From an uncultured archaeon (GTDB lineage Archaea > Nanobdellota > Nanobdellia > Pacearchaeales > GW2011-AR1): a DNA stretch of 41,574 nucleotides. A model generated the notes under the pieces. The model was not told where the DNA came from. It did not search any database and worked only from the letters and a program-made list of their open reading frames with translations. Positions 31,844 through 40,701 of the stretch are shown piece after piece; positions within the stretch are counted from its first letter, which is position 1; the number at the start of each line of letters is the position of its first letter. Made by a program: the position numbers and the translations under genes. The stretch is from assembly GCA_902385625.1 (NCBI GenBank), contig CABMGE010000004.1:1-41574 (forward strand). The letters are read 5' to 3'.

Positions 31844-32332
31844 ATGATAGAAACAGAAGCAAAAATAAGACTCAGTGAAAAAGAGTTTAATGACTTGTAT
31901 GAAAAATTAGGAAGTCCTGATTTTATTCTGCAGAAAAATTGGGGATATTTTTTTGATGAAAATATGCTTAGAATTAGAGAAGAAGATGAAAAAAGATATG
32001 TTACATTAAAGAGAAAAAGCCTGGAGAAAAAAGCAAATGGTTATAACTCTCGCGAGGAAATTGAATTTGGGATAAGTGATATTGAAGCAGCAAAAAAAGT
32101 CTTTGAAATTTTTGGACTTCCAGCTGAATGTTATTATGAAAAAAAAAGAGCAACAGTAAATAAAAAAGATTGTGTCATTTGCTTTGACAAGATAAATGAA
32201 AACCAGTATTTTATTGAAGTAGAGGGGGAAGAAAAAGATATTGAAAGAATTTTAAAAGAATTTAATCTAGAAAGTAAGCCAATTGAAACTAGAAATTATT
32301 TTCAAATAATAAAGGGAGGTTATCAAGAATAA
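31844..32332 (+). CDS. CYTH-domain (CyaB/thiamine-triphosphatase-like) protein
   Basis: 162 residues from ATG 31844, 1 nt after the previous stop. The signature E-x-E-x-K is at residues 3-7 (ETEAK). The tunnel basic residues follow in LRIREEDEKRYVTLKRKS, then SREEIEF and, near the end, YFIEVEGEE. CYTH enzymes bind triphosphates or long organic phosphates with divalent metal and either hydrolyse them or cyclise ATP. The product here cannot be chosen. Partnership with the AAA_28 NTPase is likely. Confidence 0.85.
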   Translation: MIETEAKIRLSEKEFNDLYEKLGSPDFILQKNWGYFFDENMLRIREEDEKRYVTLKRKSLEKKANGYNSREEIEFGISDIEAAKKVFEIFGLPAECYYEKKRATVNKKDCVICFDKINENQYFIEVEGEEKDIERILKEFNLESKPIETRNYFQIIKGGYQE

Positions 32333-32360
32333 ATTTTTGGACAAATTCATTTCAGATATC

Positions 32361-32406
32361 TTCAAATTGTTAAATTTGAATGAGACAGAGAATTCTTAAT
32401 TCTCTG
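32361..32406 (+). terminator. Tandem hairpins after the NTPase/CYTH operon
   Basis: TTCAAATT with AATTTGAA (32361-32380) and CAGAGAATT with AATTCTCTG (32386-32406, CTT loop) are both perfect. A TAAAAATT stretch follows. They probably define the operon's 3' end, before radical SAM gene 32457. Confidence 0.5.
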
Positions 32407-32456
32407 TAAAAATTGCTATTTTGTGCTTGTATAACTGACAAAGTCAAATAATAAAG

Positions 32457-33323
32457 ATGGTGTGTATTGAAAAAATCTATAGTGTATCAGCACTTGTTGG
32501 AAACGGAACTTGTAATGCAAATTGCAGTTTTTGTGCTGGAAAATATTTAAGGCCTCAGGCAAAAGAGAATCCTCTTTATTACAAAAATTTAGAAGCAGCA
32601 ATTAAACTTTCAGCTCGTTATGGGGGCTGGTCTCTTTCTCTAACTAGCAGCGGAGAACCTAGTTGCGATCCAGATGCACTCACAAAGGCACTTGAAGTGT
32701 ATAAAAAATGTGCACAAGAAGGAGCATATTTTCCAAATGTTAATCTATTTACTAATGGAATTGATTTTGGGGCTAAAGATTTTTGCAAAAGTTATCTTCC
32801 AATATGGAAAGAATTAGGACTTACAAATATTGCAGTGTCAATTCATTCTGTAGACGAAAAAGAACAAGCCAAAATTTATAGAGTAAATAACTATCCCAAA
32901 CTCGAGGCAATTGCAGAAAATATAAAAAACCAAGGTATTGGAGTTCGTGCGACATTACTGCTCAGGAAAAATGGTGTTGATAATTCAAAAAAATATGAAG
33001 AATCAATACATACTCTTATTGATAGAGGAATTGACAATATAACTTCCTGGCCTGTTGGAAATCCTAATGGAACAAGAAATGAATATACTCCAGGAAGATT
33101 TGGAATTTTTGGAATCAAAAGATGGTTAAATAAAAATGCAAAACTATGTCATGGACACTCCTGGGGCGGAGGAGTATATGATTATCACGGAAATATCTTA
33201 AGAATAACTGATTATGTAACAAGGCATGATCCAAAAAAAGATTATGTTCGGCAACTTGTTGTATTTCAAGATGGAACTGTTGCATACTCCTGGATTAAAG
33301 AAGGTGCATTATGCATGAAATAA
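32457..33323 (+). CDS. Radical SAM protein, function unknown
   Basis: 288 residues. C19-x3-C23-x2-C26 (CNANCSFC) binds the [4Fe-4S]-SAM cluster. SSGEPS is the GGE-like motif, and VNLFTNGIDF and IAVSIHSVDEKEQAKIYR follow the TIM-barrel pattern of MoaA/SCM-like enzymes. There is no SPASM tail; the C-terminus has isolated cysteines, one at the very end (ALCMK). The substrate is not predictable. It stands between the NTPase/CYTH operon and an HD hydrolase, each with its own gap. Confidence 0.83.
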   Translation: MVCIEKIYSVSALVGNGTCNANCSFCAGKYLRPQAKENPLYYKNLEAAIKLSARYGGWSLSLTSSGEPSCDPDALTKALEVYKKCAQEGAYFPNVNLFTNGIDFGAKDFCKSYLPIWKELGLTNIAVSIHSVDEKEQAKIYRVNNYPKLEAIAENIKNQGIGVRATLLLRKNGVDNSKKYEESIHTLIDRGIDNITSWPVGNPNGTRNEYTPGRFGIFGIKRWLNKNAKLCHGHSWGGGVYDYHGNILRITDYVTRHDPKKDYVRQLVVFQDGTVAYSWIKEGALCMK

Positions 33324-33379
33324 TTGCTTCGCAAGATAAGGAGGCTAATTTTCAACAAAGTAAATTTGATTGAAAATTA
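33324..33379 (-). repeat. UUUAC-loop hairpin, minus orientation, with second GAA-loop hairpin
   Basis: Read on the minus strand: TAATTTTCAA pairs with TTGAAAATTA (33370-33379 and 33346-33355), with CAAA/TTTG inside closing TTTAC. It is followed by TTGC-GAA-GCAA (33324-33334) right after the upstream gene's stop. Same plan as 6811-6865. Confidence 0.6.
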
Positions 33380-33434
33380 TCTTAATAAATAAGATAAATT
33401 TTAATATGGAAGTTTTTTAGTTAAAAGGAATACG

Positions 33435-34076
33435 ATGAAAGAAAAATTTTTTGAAGAATTAGAGGAAAAAATTCAGCCTTATTTTGAAGAAGGTGGAAGT
33501 CATGCATATGACCATACAAAAAGAGTTTGCAATTTAGCATTAAAAATAGGTAAAAAAGAAAAAGCAGATTTAGATATTTTAAAGGCAGCAGCACTTCTTC
33601 ATGATATTTCAAGAAAAAAAGAAGATAATAATGAAATAGAGTGCCATGCAGAACATGGTGCAGAAATGGCTGAGAAAATTTTAAAAGAAATGAATTTTCC
33701 ACCTGAAAAAATTATAAACGTTAAGCATTCAATTAAAGTTCATAGACATAGCAAAAAATTAAAAGCAGAAACAAAGGAAGCCCAAATCATTCAGGATGCA
33801 GATAGACTTGATGCACTAGGTGCAATAACAATTGCAAGAATGTTTTCAACAGGAGGAAAGACAAACAGGCCATTATACAAACCCGGAATTCCATTTGGAA
33901 AAGTTCACAAAGGATACTATTCAGAGTCAACAATTCACGGATTTTATGCCAAAATACTCAAAATAACTCCTGAAAGTTTTAATACAAGCGAAGCAAAAAC
34001 AATTGCCAAAGAAAGATACAAATTTGTAGAGGAATTTATTGATAGATTTTTAAAAGAGTGGGATGGAAAATTATAA
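33435..34076 (+). CDS. HD-domain phosphohydrolase
   Basis: 213 residues. Metal ligands are visible as HAYDHTKRV (H27 the likely first), LLHDISR (H56/D57) and DADRLDALG near 128. The HAEHG and KHSIKVHRH segments are typical of the HD hydrolases of the COG1418 group. It probably hydrolyses nucleotides or phosphate esters. Its position downstream of the CYTH/NTPase genes is suggestive but not operonic (112-nt gap from the radical SAM gene). Confidence 0.85.
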   Translation: MKEKFFEELEEKIQPYFEEGGSHAYDHTKRVCNLALKIGKKEKADLDILKAAALLHDISRKKEDNNEIECHAEHGAEMAEKILKEMNFPPEKIINVKHSIKVHRHSKKLKAETKEAQIIQDADRLDALGAITIARMFSTGGKTNRPLYKPGIPFGKVHKGYYSESTIHGFYAKILKITPESFNTSEAKTIAKERYKFVEEFIDRFLKEWDGKL

Positions 34077-34080
34077 ATTA

Positions 34081-35145
34081 TTAATTTAATTCCTGTTTTT
34101 CAGTTTCAATTCTGTCATGAGTTGGGAATTCTTCAACTAGAGAAATTTTATTTTTGTTCTCTTTACTGTTAATTAATTCATGAGCAGTTTTTTCAGAAAT
34201 AATCATTCTTAATTTTTTGTGATCTGCATAAACCTTATTTTTTGGAAATTGTTTTATAAGACTATCAAATTCTTTTTTATTTTTACAGTAAATCGCAAGG
34301 TATTTTACCATGCCCTCACTGGTTCTATAACCAAATGGCAGTAGATTATACCTTAGAAGTCTGTTTCTGAACTGATGATCATTCTTGAGTTCTGCAGTAC
34401 AAAAATGAACTTGGAGTTTAACTTTTCTTTCTTTAAGTTCATGAAGTAACCAAATTCCTGCCTGTTTAGAATCTGAAATAACATAACCTCCTTCATTTAA
34501 TTTGTATTTTTTTGTAACAATAGAAAGATTTGACTCAGAAAGTTCAAACTCATTCAAATTAACAAATCCAATATTTTCTTTTAATTCAAGAATTAATTTT
34601 AAGAAATCTTTTTTTCTATTTGGAATCATTGGAAGTTCTATTCCAATATTTTCTTTTTTGTAGAATAAAGAAGCAATTTTTATCTTTTCTATATCTTCTT
34701 TTAATGCTTCTTCATTTTTTCTTATAGAATATTCTGGATTAAAACGTATTTCATCCACATATTTGGATAACTTTTTTATTTTGTCTTTTGTTACAAGTTT
34801 TGTTGGAAGATATATATGAATATGAAATTTTTTTCCAAATTTTTTCTTTGCGATTTTTGCATATTTCAGAGTTCTATTTAAAAAAAGCAGAGGATCTCCA
34901 CCAGTTATTCCCATTGAAGTAGCATTGCTGTCTTTTACTTCATAGATAAAATCTTTTTCAGATTTGCAAACTCGTTCATTTGCCCAGACAATGTCTTTAT
35001 TTTTTCTTTTTTTTGAAAGTGAACAATACCAACAGCTTCTGGAGCATATTCCGGAAATAAAAAGGACTAATTTTTCTCCTCTTACGCAATATTTGCATCC
35101 TTCTGGAAGACCATTTAAATTATATGAAGAATATTTTGTTTTCAT
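34081..35145 (-). CDS. Radical SAM protein of the COG2108 type
   Basis: 354 residues. C34-x3-C38-x2-C41 (CSRSCWYC) is preceded by a CKYC pair (17-20) and GEKLVLFI, an arrangement seen in archaeal PFL-activase-like radical SAM proteins of unknown function (COG2108). ITGGDPLLF is the GGE-like motif. The C-terminal region has HFCTAELKNDHQFRNRL. Convergent with the HD gene (gap of 4 nt) and divergent from the YkgJ-like gene. Confidence 0.82.
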   Translation of the reverse strand: MKTKYSSYNLNGLPEGCKYCVRGEKLVLFISGICSRSCWYCSLSKKRKNKDIVWANERVCKSEKDFIYEVKDSNATSMGITGGDPLLFLNRTLKYAKIAKKKFGKKFHIHIYLPTKLVTKDKIKKLSKYVDEIRFNPEYSIRKNEEALKEDIEKIKIASLFYKKENIGIELPMIPNRKKDFLKLILELKENIGFVNLNEFELSESNLSIVTKKYKLNEGGYVISDSKQAGIWLLHELKERKVKLQVHFCTAELKNDHQFRNRLLRYNLLPFGYRTSEGMVKYLAIYCKNKKEFDSLIKQFPKNKVYADHKKLRMIISEKTAHELINSKENKNKISLVEEFPTHDRIETEKQELN

Positions 35146-35165
35146 AATTTAGTTAGAAGAAGAGG

Positions 35166-35174
35166 ATTTAAAAA
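35166..35174 (+). promoter_or_regulatory. TATA-like box for YkgJ-like gene
   Basis: ATTTAAAAA is centred 27 nt before ATG 35197 but only 9 nt before ATG 35179. It therefore supports the internal start. Confidence 0.45.
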
Positions 35175-35196
35175 TTAAATGGTATTTGTTCCTAAC

Positions 35197-35742
35197 ATGA
35201 AAAAAGAGATTAGTTTTCCTCATTGCTTGGAATGTTCAAAATTTCAAACAACATGTTGTAATTGTGCCCCATTAGTACCATTTACAATAAAAGATATAAA
35301 CAAAATAAAAAAATTAGGTTATAAAGAAAGAGATTTTATTACAGTTAATAGTTATCCAAAAAGTTTTATTGATGGAAACGAAAAATGGTGGAAAGAAAGT
35401 TTTGTTAAAGTCAAAAATAAAAATTATAAGCTCAATGTTAAAAAATTAAAAAAGGATTGTTTTTTCTTAAGTCCAGGAAAAGGATGCAAACTTGGAAAAT
35501 CCCGCCCATTTGTATGCAAAATATATCCATTCTGGATAAAAAACAATAAGATTGTTTATGAATCTGGAGAGAAAAAAGAATGTAATATTGGACTAAAAAA
35601 TGTTCCTATAAAAAAAGCAATGAAACTTTTGGATGAAAATCCAAAAAAAATTAGAAAATATTATTCAGAGATCAAAAAAGATTGCATAAAAAATAAGGAA
35701 AAATACAGGAAAATAGTTTTAAAATTAATAAGCAGAGATTAA
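35197..35742 (+). CDS. YkgJ-like metal/Fe-S cluster-binding protein
   Basis: About 181 residues. CLECSKFQTTCCNC near the N-terminus, then DCFFLSPGKGCKLGKSRPFVCKIYPFW and a further Cys, follow the YkgJ (zinc/iron-chelating, UPF0153-like) pattern with at least eight cysteines. Members often bind a [4Fe-4S] cluster or zinc, and the biochemical role is unknown. ATG 35197 is taken from the TATA spacing; ATG 35179 would add six residues. Its neighbour is a radical SAM gene in divergent orientation, which may link them through Fe-S chemistry. Confidence 0.78.
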   Translation: MKKEISFPHCLECSKFQTTCCNCAPLVPFTIKDINKIKKLGYKERDFITVNSYPKSFIDGNEKWWKESFVKVKNKNYKLNVKKLKKDCFFLSPGKGCKLGKSRPFVCKIYPFWIKNNKIVYESGEKKECNIGLKNVPIKKAMKLLDENPKKIRKYYSEIKKDCIKNKEKYRKIVLKLISRD

Positions 35743-35772
35743 GTTTATATTTAACTTGTATTATAGACAATT

Positions 35773-37011
35773 ATGATAATTCCAATAATTGTGCTATTAA
35801 TCGTATTTATTTTAATTGCAGTAAGACAAATTGGAAAAATCAGACTTGAAATTTGGCAAATAATGCTTTTTGGCGCTTTGATTGTTATAATTCTTAGACA
35901 AATTAGCCCAATTAATGCATTGAGCTCCATAAACCTTGATGTCATTCTTTTTTTACTGGGAATGTTTATTGTAGGAGTAGGACTTGAAGAAAGCGGCTAT
36001 CTATCTCATTTATCATATAAACTTTTTAAAAAAGCCAAAACACTTAATCATCTTATTTTATTTATCTTATTTGGAGCAGGAATTCTCTCTGCATTTTTAA
36101 TGAACGATACTCTTGCCATAATTGGTACTCCAGTAGTCCTTCTTCTTTCAAAAAAACATAAACTCCATCCACAAATTTTGATGATTACATTATGCTTTGC
36201 AATAACAATCGGAAGTGTAATCTCTCCTATTGGAAATCCTCAGAACTTATTAGTGGCGATCAATGGAAAAATTAATAATCCTTTTTTAATCTTTTTAAAA
36301 TACCTGCTTATCCCCACAATAATTAATATGTTTATTTGTTTCTTTGTTTTAAAATTCTTCTATAAAGATCATTTTCATAAAAAATATTTAAATCACTCGC
36401 AAGAACCAATAAAAGACCATAATTTATCAGTTTTATCTAAAATTTCTTTATCTTTGATTATAGTTCTTATTTTTATTAAAATTATTATTACTTCATTTAA
36501 TCCTGCATTTGATTTTAAATTAACTTACATTGCATTAATTGCGGGAATTCCAATACTGTTCAGTAAAAGAAGAATAGAAATTATAAAAAAAGTGGATTGG
36601 TCAACATTAATATTTTTTATAAGCATGTTTATCCTAATGCAAAGTGTATGGAACAGTGGATTTTTTCAACAAATCATTAATCATCTTGGACTTAATATTA
36701 GTTCTATTGTATTGATATTAATTATTAGTATTGTTTTATCCCAGTTTATTTCAAATGTGCCATTAGTTGCCTTGTACTTACCTATTCTTATTAATTCAGG
36801 AGCAGGAACAAAAGAGATGATAGCATTGGCAGTAGGAAGTACTATTGCAGGAAATTTGTTTATACTTGGTGCTGCAAGCAATATAATTATAATACAAAAC
36901 TCTGAAAAAAAAGCAGGAGAAACAATAACTTTTTGGGATTTTGCAAGAGTTGGAATACCTCTAACTATAATAAACATTTTAGTTTACTGGTTCTTTTTAG
37001 CTATATTATGA
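35773..37011 (+). CDS. ArsB/NhaD-type (ion transporter superfamily) permease
   Basis: 412 residues with about 11 predicted membrane helices. The re-entrant motifs FLMNDTLAIIGTPV and SPIGNPQNLLVA, plus the second-half counterpart QFISNVPLVALYLP, are those of the ArsB/NhaD/SLC13 ion-transporter superfamily, which carry arsenite, Na+/H+ or dicarboxylates. The polar GNPQN favours the NhaD/ArsB branch, but the substrate is not determined. It starts 30 nt after the YkgJ-like gene, and a strong terminator follows its stop. Confidence 0.85.
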   Translation: MIIPIIVLLIVFILIAVRQIGKIRLEIWQIMLFGALIVIILRQISPINALSSINLDVILFLLGMFIVGVGLEESGYLSHLSYKLFKKAKTLNHLILFILFGAGILSAFLMNDTLAIIGTPVVLLLSKKHKLHPQILMITLCFAITIGSVISPIGNPQNLLVAINGKINNPFLIFLKYLLIPTIINMFICFFVLKFFYKDHFHKKYLNHSQEPIKDHNLSVLSKISLSLIIVLIFIKIIITSFNPAFDFKLTYIALIAGIPILFSKRRIEIIKKVDWSTLIFFISMFILMQSVWNSGFFQQIINHLGLNISSIVLILIISIVLSQFISNVPLVALYLPILINSGAGTKEMIALAVGSTIAGNLFILGAASNIIIIQNSEKKAGETITFWDFARVGIPLTIINILVYWFFLAIL

Positions 37012-37016
37012 GATTT

Positions 37017-37036
37017 AAACCCCTGCAGGGGTTTTT
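37017..37036 (+). terminator. Intrinsic-type terminator
   Basis: AAACCCCTGCAGGGGTTT is a perfect 18-bp palindrome followed by two further T. It is GC-rich for this window and sits 5 nt after the permease stop. Confidence 0.75.
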
Positions 37037-37092
37037 GAGCATATTTTAAGGAAATTAATAACATTTAAAACCTAAAAAATCTTAATAAAAAG

Positions 37093-40000
37093 ATGAAAAA
37101 AGAGAGTAGATTTTTATTAGGTGTACTTATCTTTCTGTTACTTTTCCTAGTTATAATTTTACCCCTTATTTCATCAGAAATTTACACTTCTCCAAACGAT
37201 GGAAGCACAACAAATGATACTTACTTAAGGGAAAATGATACTAACAATTATGGAAGTCTAAACAACTTAAGAGTAGGAAAAACAGCAGGAATAACTCCAT
37301 TAAATGTTAGAAGCCTTTTATTTTTTGATATATCAAATATTAGTTCAACAAATACAATCCAAGATGCAAAAATTCAATTATATTTAAATTCATCAACAGG
37401 AAGAGCAGCTAATAGAACTATTAAAATTTACAGATTAACAAGCAAGTTTAATGAACTTGAAGTAAACTGGTATAATAGAACTTTAATTAATCCCTGGCTT
37501 ACAAATGGAAGTGACTTTGATCCTTTAGAACTAGACTGGATAAAAGTTTCAAATCAATCAGGAAGATATTATAACTTTACAATACCTCCATATATTGTAA
37601 AAGGCTGGTTAAATGGAACTTATGAAAATGATGGTATATTAATTGTTTCAAATGACTCCCAAGGCGGAAACTGGACTGACTTTGCATCTGCAAATAATCC
37701 AGATCCAAGTCAAAGACCCCAAATAATAATAACCTATACTGCAAATGCTCCTCCAATTATCAATAATACCTGGTCAAATTCTTCAATGGGAGCTCCAATA
37801 AAAGTCGGAAATCCAGTAGATCTATATGTTAATTGGACAGATCCTGAAGGAAATACTGCCAGAGCTTATTTTTGTAATTCTTCAAATGTTAATTATTCTG
37901 GTTGCATGGATAAAACCTTATGTACTACTTCACTTGGATCTCAGGGCGTCTCTTCATGCAGTTATATAGTAGAAAGTAAGGACAATAATACCTATACTTT
38001 TTATGCAGCAGTATGTGATGAAGGAAGCCATAATTGCACATCAAAAAAAGGATATTTTTATGTAAACCATGCTGCACAAATAGTTTTAATTAATCCAAAT
38101 GGAGGAGAAATAGCAAATGAATCTCTTGGAAATTATTTAATAAAATTTAATGTGTCTGAACCTGATAATGATAATTCACTTAGAGTTTCGATTTATTACG
38201 GAAACAATAAAAATTCAACAGCAAATTTAATTTTGCCAGAAACTTATTTGTCAGATATCTGTACAACTCCTGACGGAACAATTTCAACTCCGAATAATTG
38301 CTCTTATTCTTGGAATACAACAGGATTATGGGGAACAAATTTTTATGTTACAGTAATTGTTAAGGATGCTTTTTTATTTGTCTCAAATACTACTTCTAAT
38401 TCCTCCTTTACCATAAGAAGTCTTGTTGATGCTCTCCCGCCAAATATAAATTCTCAGTCAATGGATTCTTCTGATATTTTTTCTGGAAAAACAGTAAGAT
38501 TTTTTGCAAATATTACAGATCAAAGTTTCATAACTGCCTGGGTTTCAATAAATCTCGCAAATGGTTCTATAATTGAAATAAATATGACAAATATTACTGA
38601 TGAAATATATGAAGCAAATTGGACTGCAGATAGAGTGGGAAACTATAGTTTCGAGGTCTCAGCTCATGATATTATCCCAAATTACAACAATGGAATAGGA
38701 TGGCAAGAGTTTAAAATAAGATCTCCAAATGCAATTACACAAAATGAATTATGCCCTGGATCAACCCTTCCATATCATATGATACTTATTTCAGGAGAGT
38801 TAAATGCAACAGATTCATTAAAAGAAGTTAATGCATCCTTAAATGTTCCAAAAGGGTTTAGATTTTCAATAGATTATCCACAAAATACCTCTATAGGAAG
38901 TTCCGATTATAATCAGACATTAGAGGCATTATGGATAATTTCTGCACCTTATTTTGAAAATAATTATACCTTAAACATAACTTATTCAGATAAATATGGA
39001 AATTCCTGGCAGAGCAATAATTTTAATGTAGTAGTAACTTCAAAAGTCGGAGCAGGGTATAAACTAGATATTTCAGGATACCCTGAAGTTGAAGCATCGC
39101 AAAAATATTATGTAGAATCTTACTTTACTGATTCAGGTCTTTATATAAATCCTGATTCAATGCAAATAACCATATTAAATCCATATGGAGATGTTCAACG
39201 TCAAACAGATATGGTATATAGACAGCCAGGAATATACAACTTCACTTATGATATGGGTTTTAGCCCGCCTAGCGGACAGTGGAAAACATTAGTAAATGCA
39301 ACCTACAAAGGAATTTCATATTTTGCAGAGCAATTCTGGAGAGTAATTGGATATTCATTTGATGTAAAAAATATTAAATTAATAAATAACAAATCAGATG
39401 CTCTTGCTTTTAGTGTTGAACTTGAAAACAAAGGAAATGGGGGAACAGACACAATTCTTACCTGGAATCTTACAAAGTCCCCTTCAGGAGAATTTATTCC
39501 AGGAGGATATAAAGCAGATACTCCCTTTGTAGAAGGAGGACAAAATATAACCTGGATCACAGTTTTAAATGCTGTAAATTATACAGGGCCTGCAAGAATA
39601 ACTGCTGTACTCCACTACCCCAAGTCAACTAATTTTTCAGATTATGCAATGGCATCAACAGAATTTATAATACAATCTCCAGAAGAGTCAGTATGTGGAG
39701 ATAATTATTGTACTGGCGGAGAAACTTGTTCATCTTGCCCTTCTGATTGCGGAAAGTGTCAAGGAGGAGATGGAGGTGGAGGCAATGGTGGCGGAGGCAG
39801 CGGAGGTGGTGGAGGCGGAACAGAAGTTAATCAAACAGGATTAAAACAAAATATAACCTCTCAAAAAGTAAATAAAAGTGAAACCGGAATTGTTGTAGAT
39901 TATGAAAAAATAATCTATCTTGCAAGAAATATTGAAAAAACAGTTACAGTAGATGTAGAAAATGTAAAAGATATAGATTTAACAGGACTTACTCTCTCAT

Positions 40001-40629
40001 TGGATCTAAATAGTTCCTATTATAAAATATTATCAGGAGACGTAAGTAAATTAAAGCCAGGAGAAAAATACCAATTTAAAGTTAGTTTCCTTATATCAGA
40101 TTTTATAACCGACCAAGAATTCAATTTTATCCTAAACTCAAACGAGATTACAAAAAAAGAGCCTGCAAAAATAATTATGTTAAATGTCATGGATTATTTT
40201 CTTTCTGAAGTAAAAAGACTTAGAGAAAAATCAGATATAATTAAAGGAAATATCTATGATAACAAAACTTTGACAGATCTTAAAAAATGTAATGATATTA
40301 TAGATACAGCAGAATCTGATGTTAAAAAAAGTGATTTTATCACAGCACAGGGAGATGTAAAAAATGCAGATGACTGCCTTGACAATTTAAAAGAAACAAT
40401 AAAAAATCAGATCAGTTTTCCGAAAATACAAAATATTTTTTTCATAATAACCTGGTTAGCACTTATGATATTCTTAATTATCGTAATCGCAGGAGGATAT
40501 ATGCTTTATAGAAAAATGACATTAATAGAATTCTTCAGGGAGAAGTCCTCTCAAATAACAAAAGAACCAATGAAAAAAGAGTATTTAGATCAGAAACTAA
40601 GAGATATAGAAGAAAAGCTTAAAGATTAA
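37093..40629 (+). CDS. Large surface-anchored protein with DNRLRE-like and Ig-like domains
   Basis: 1178 residues. The N-terminal signal or anchor (FLLGVLIFLLLFLVIILPLI, 7-26) is followed by a DNRLRE-like beta-domain (about 30-215, with RSLLFFDIS and LNSSTGRAANRTIKIYRL), then a series of Ig-like/PKD-like repeats. Next are a Cys-rich motif with CGDNYCTGGETC and CSSCPSDCGKC, a glycine linker and a CARDB-like stretch. A helical region and a C-terminal membrane segment (ITWLALMIFLIIVIAGGYML) end it, with a basic cytoplasmic tail. There are very many N-x-S/T sequons. It is likely an S-layer or adhesin-type protein that could contact a host cell. Confidence 0.82.
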   Translation: MKKESRFLLGVLIFLLLFLVIILPLISSEIYTSPNDGSTTNDTYLRENDTNNYGSLNNLRVGKTAGITPLNVRSLLFFDISNISSTNTIQDAKIQLYLNSSTGRAANRTIKIYRLTSKFNELEVNWYNRTLINPWLTNGSDFDPLELDWIKVSNQSGRYYNFTIPPYIVKGWLNGTYENDGILIVSNDSQGGNWTDFASANNPDPSQRPQIIITYTANAPPIINNTWSNSSMGAPIKVGNPVDLYVNWTDPEGNTARAYFCNSSNVNYSGCMDKTLCTTSLGSQGVSSCSYIVESKDNNTYTFYAAVCDEGSHNCTSKKGYFYVNHAAQIVLINPNGGEIANESLGNYLIKFNVSEPDNDNSLRVSIYYGNNKNSTANLILPETYLSDICTTPDGTISTPNNCSYSWNTTGLWGTNFYVTVIVKDAFLFVSNTTSNSSFTIRSLVDALPPNINSQSMDSSDIFSGKTVRFFANITDQSFITAWVSINLANGSIIEINMTNITDEIYEANWTADRVGNYSFEVSAHDIIPNYNNGIGWQEFKIRSPNAITQNELCPGSTLPYHMILISGELNATDSLKEVNASLNVPKGFRFSIDYPQNTSIGSSDYNQTLEALWIISAPYFENNYTLNITYSDKYGNSWQSNNFNVVVTSKVGAGYKLDISGYPEVEASQKYYVESYFTDSGLYINPDSMQITILNPYGDVQRQTDMVYRQPGIYNFTYDMGFSPPSGQWKTLVNATYKGISYFAEQFWRVIGYSFDVKNIKLINNKSDALAFSVELENKGNGGTDTILTWNLTKSPSGEFIPGGYKADTPFVEGGQNITWITVLNAVNYTGPARITAVLHYPKSTNFSDYAMASTEFIIQSPEESVCGDNYCTGGETCSSCPSDCGKCQGGDGGGGNGGGGSGGGGGGTEVNQTGLKQNITSQKVNKSETGIVVDYEKIIYLARNIEKTVTVDVENVKDIDLTGLTLSLDLNSSYYKILSGDVSKLKPGEKYQFKVSFLISDFITDQEFNFILNSNEITKKEPAKIIMLNVMDYFLSEVKRLREKSDIIKGNIYDNKTLTDLKKCNDIIDTAESDVKKSDFITAQGDVKNADDCLDNLKETIKNQISFPKIQNIFFIITWLALMIFLIIVIAGGYMLYRKMTLIEFFREKSSQITKEPMKKEYLDQKLRDIEEKLKD

Positions 40630-40701
40630 AAATCAAAGGAGCATCTCAAAACAACTTATGAACCTTGAGGAATATATTTTCGGTAGAATATATACTATAA
40701 T

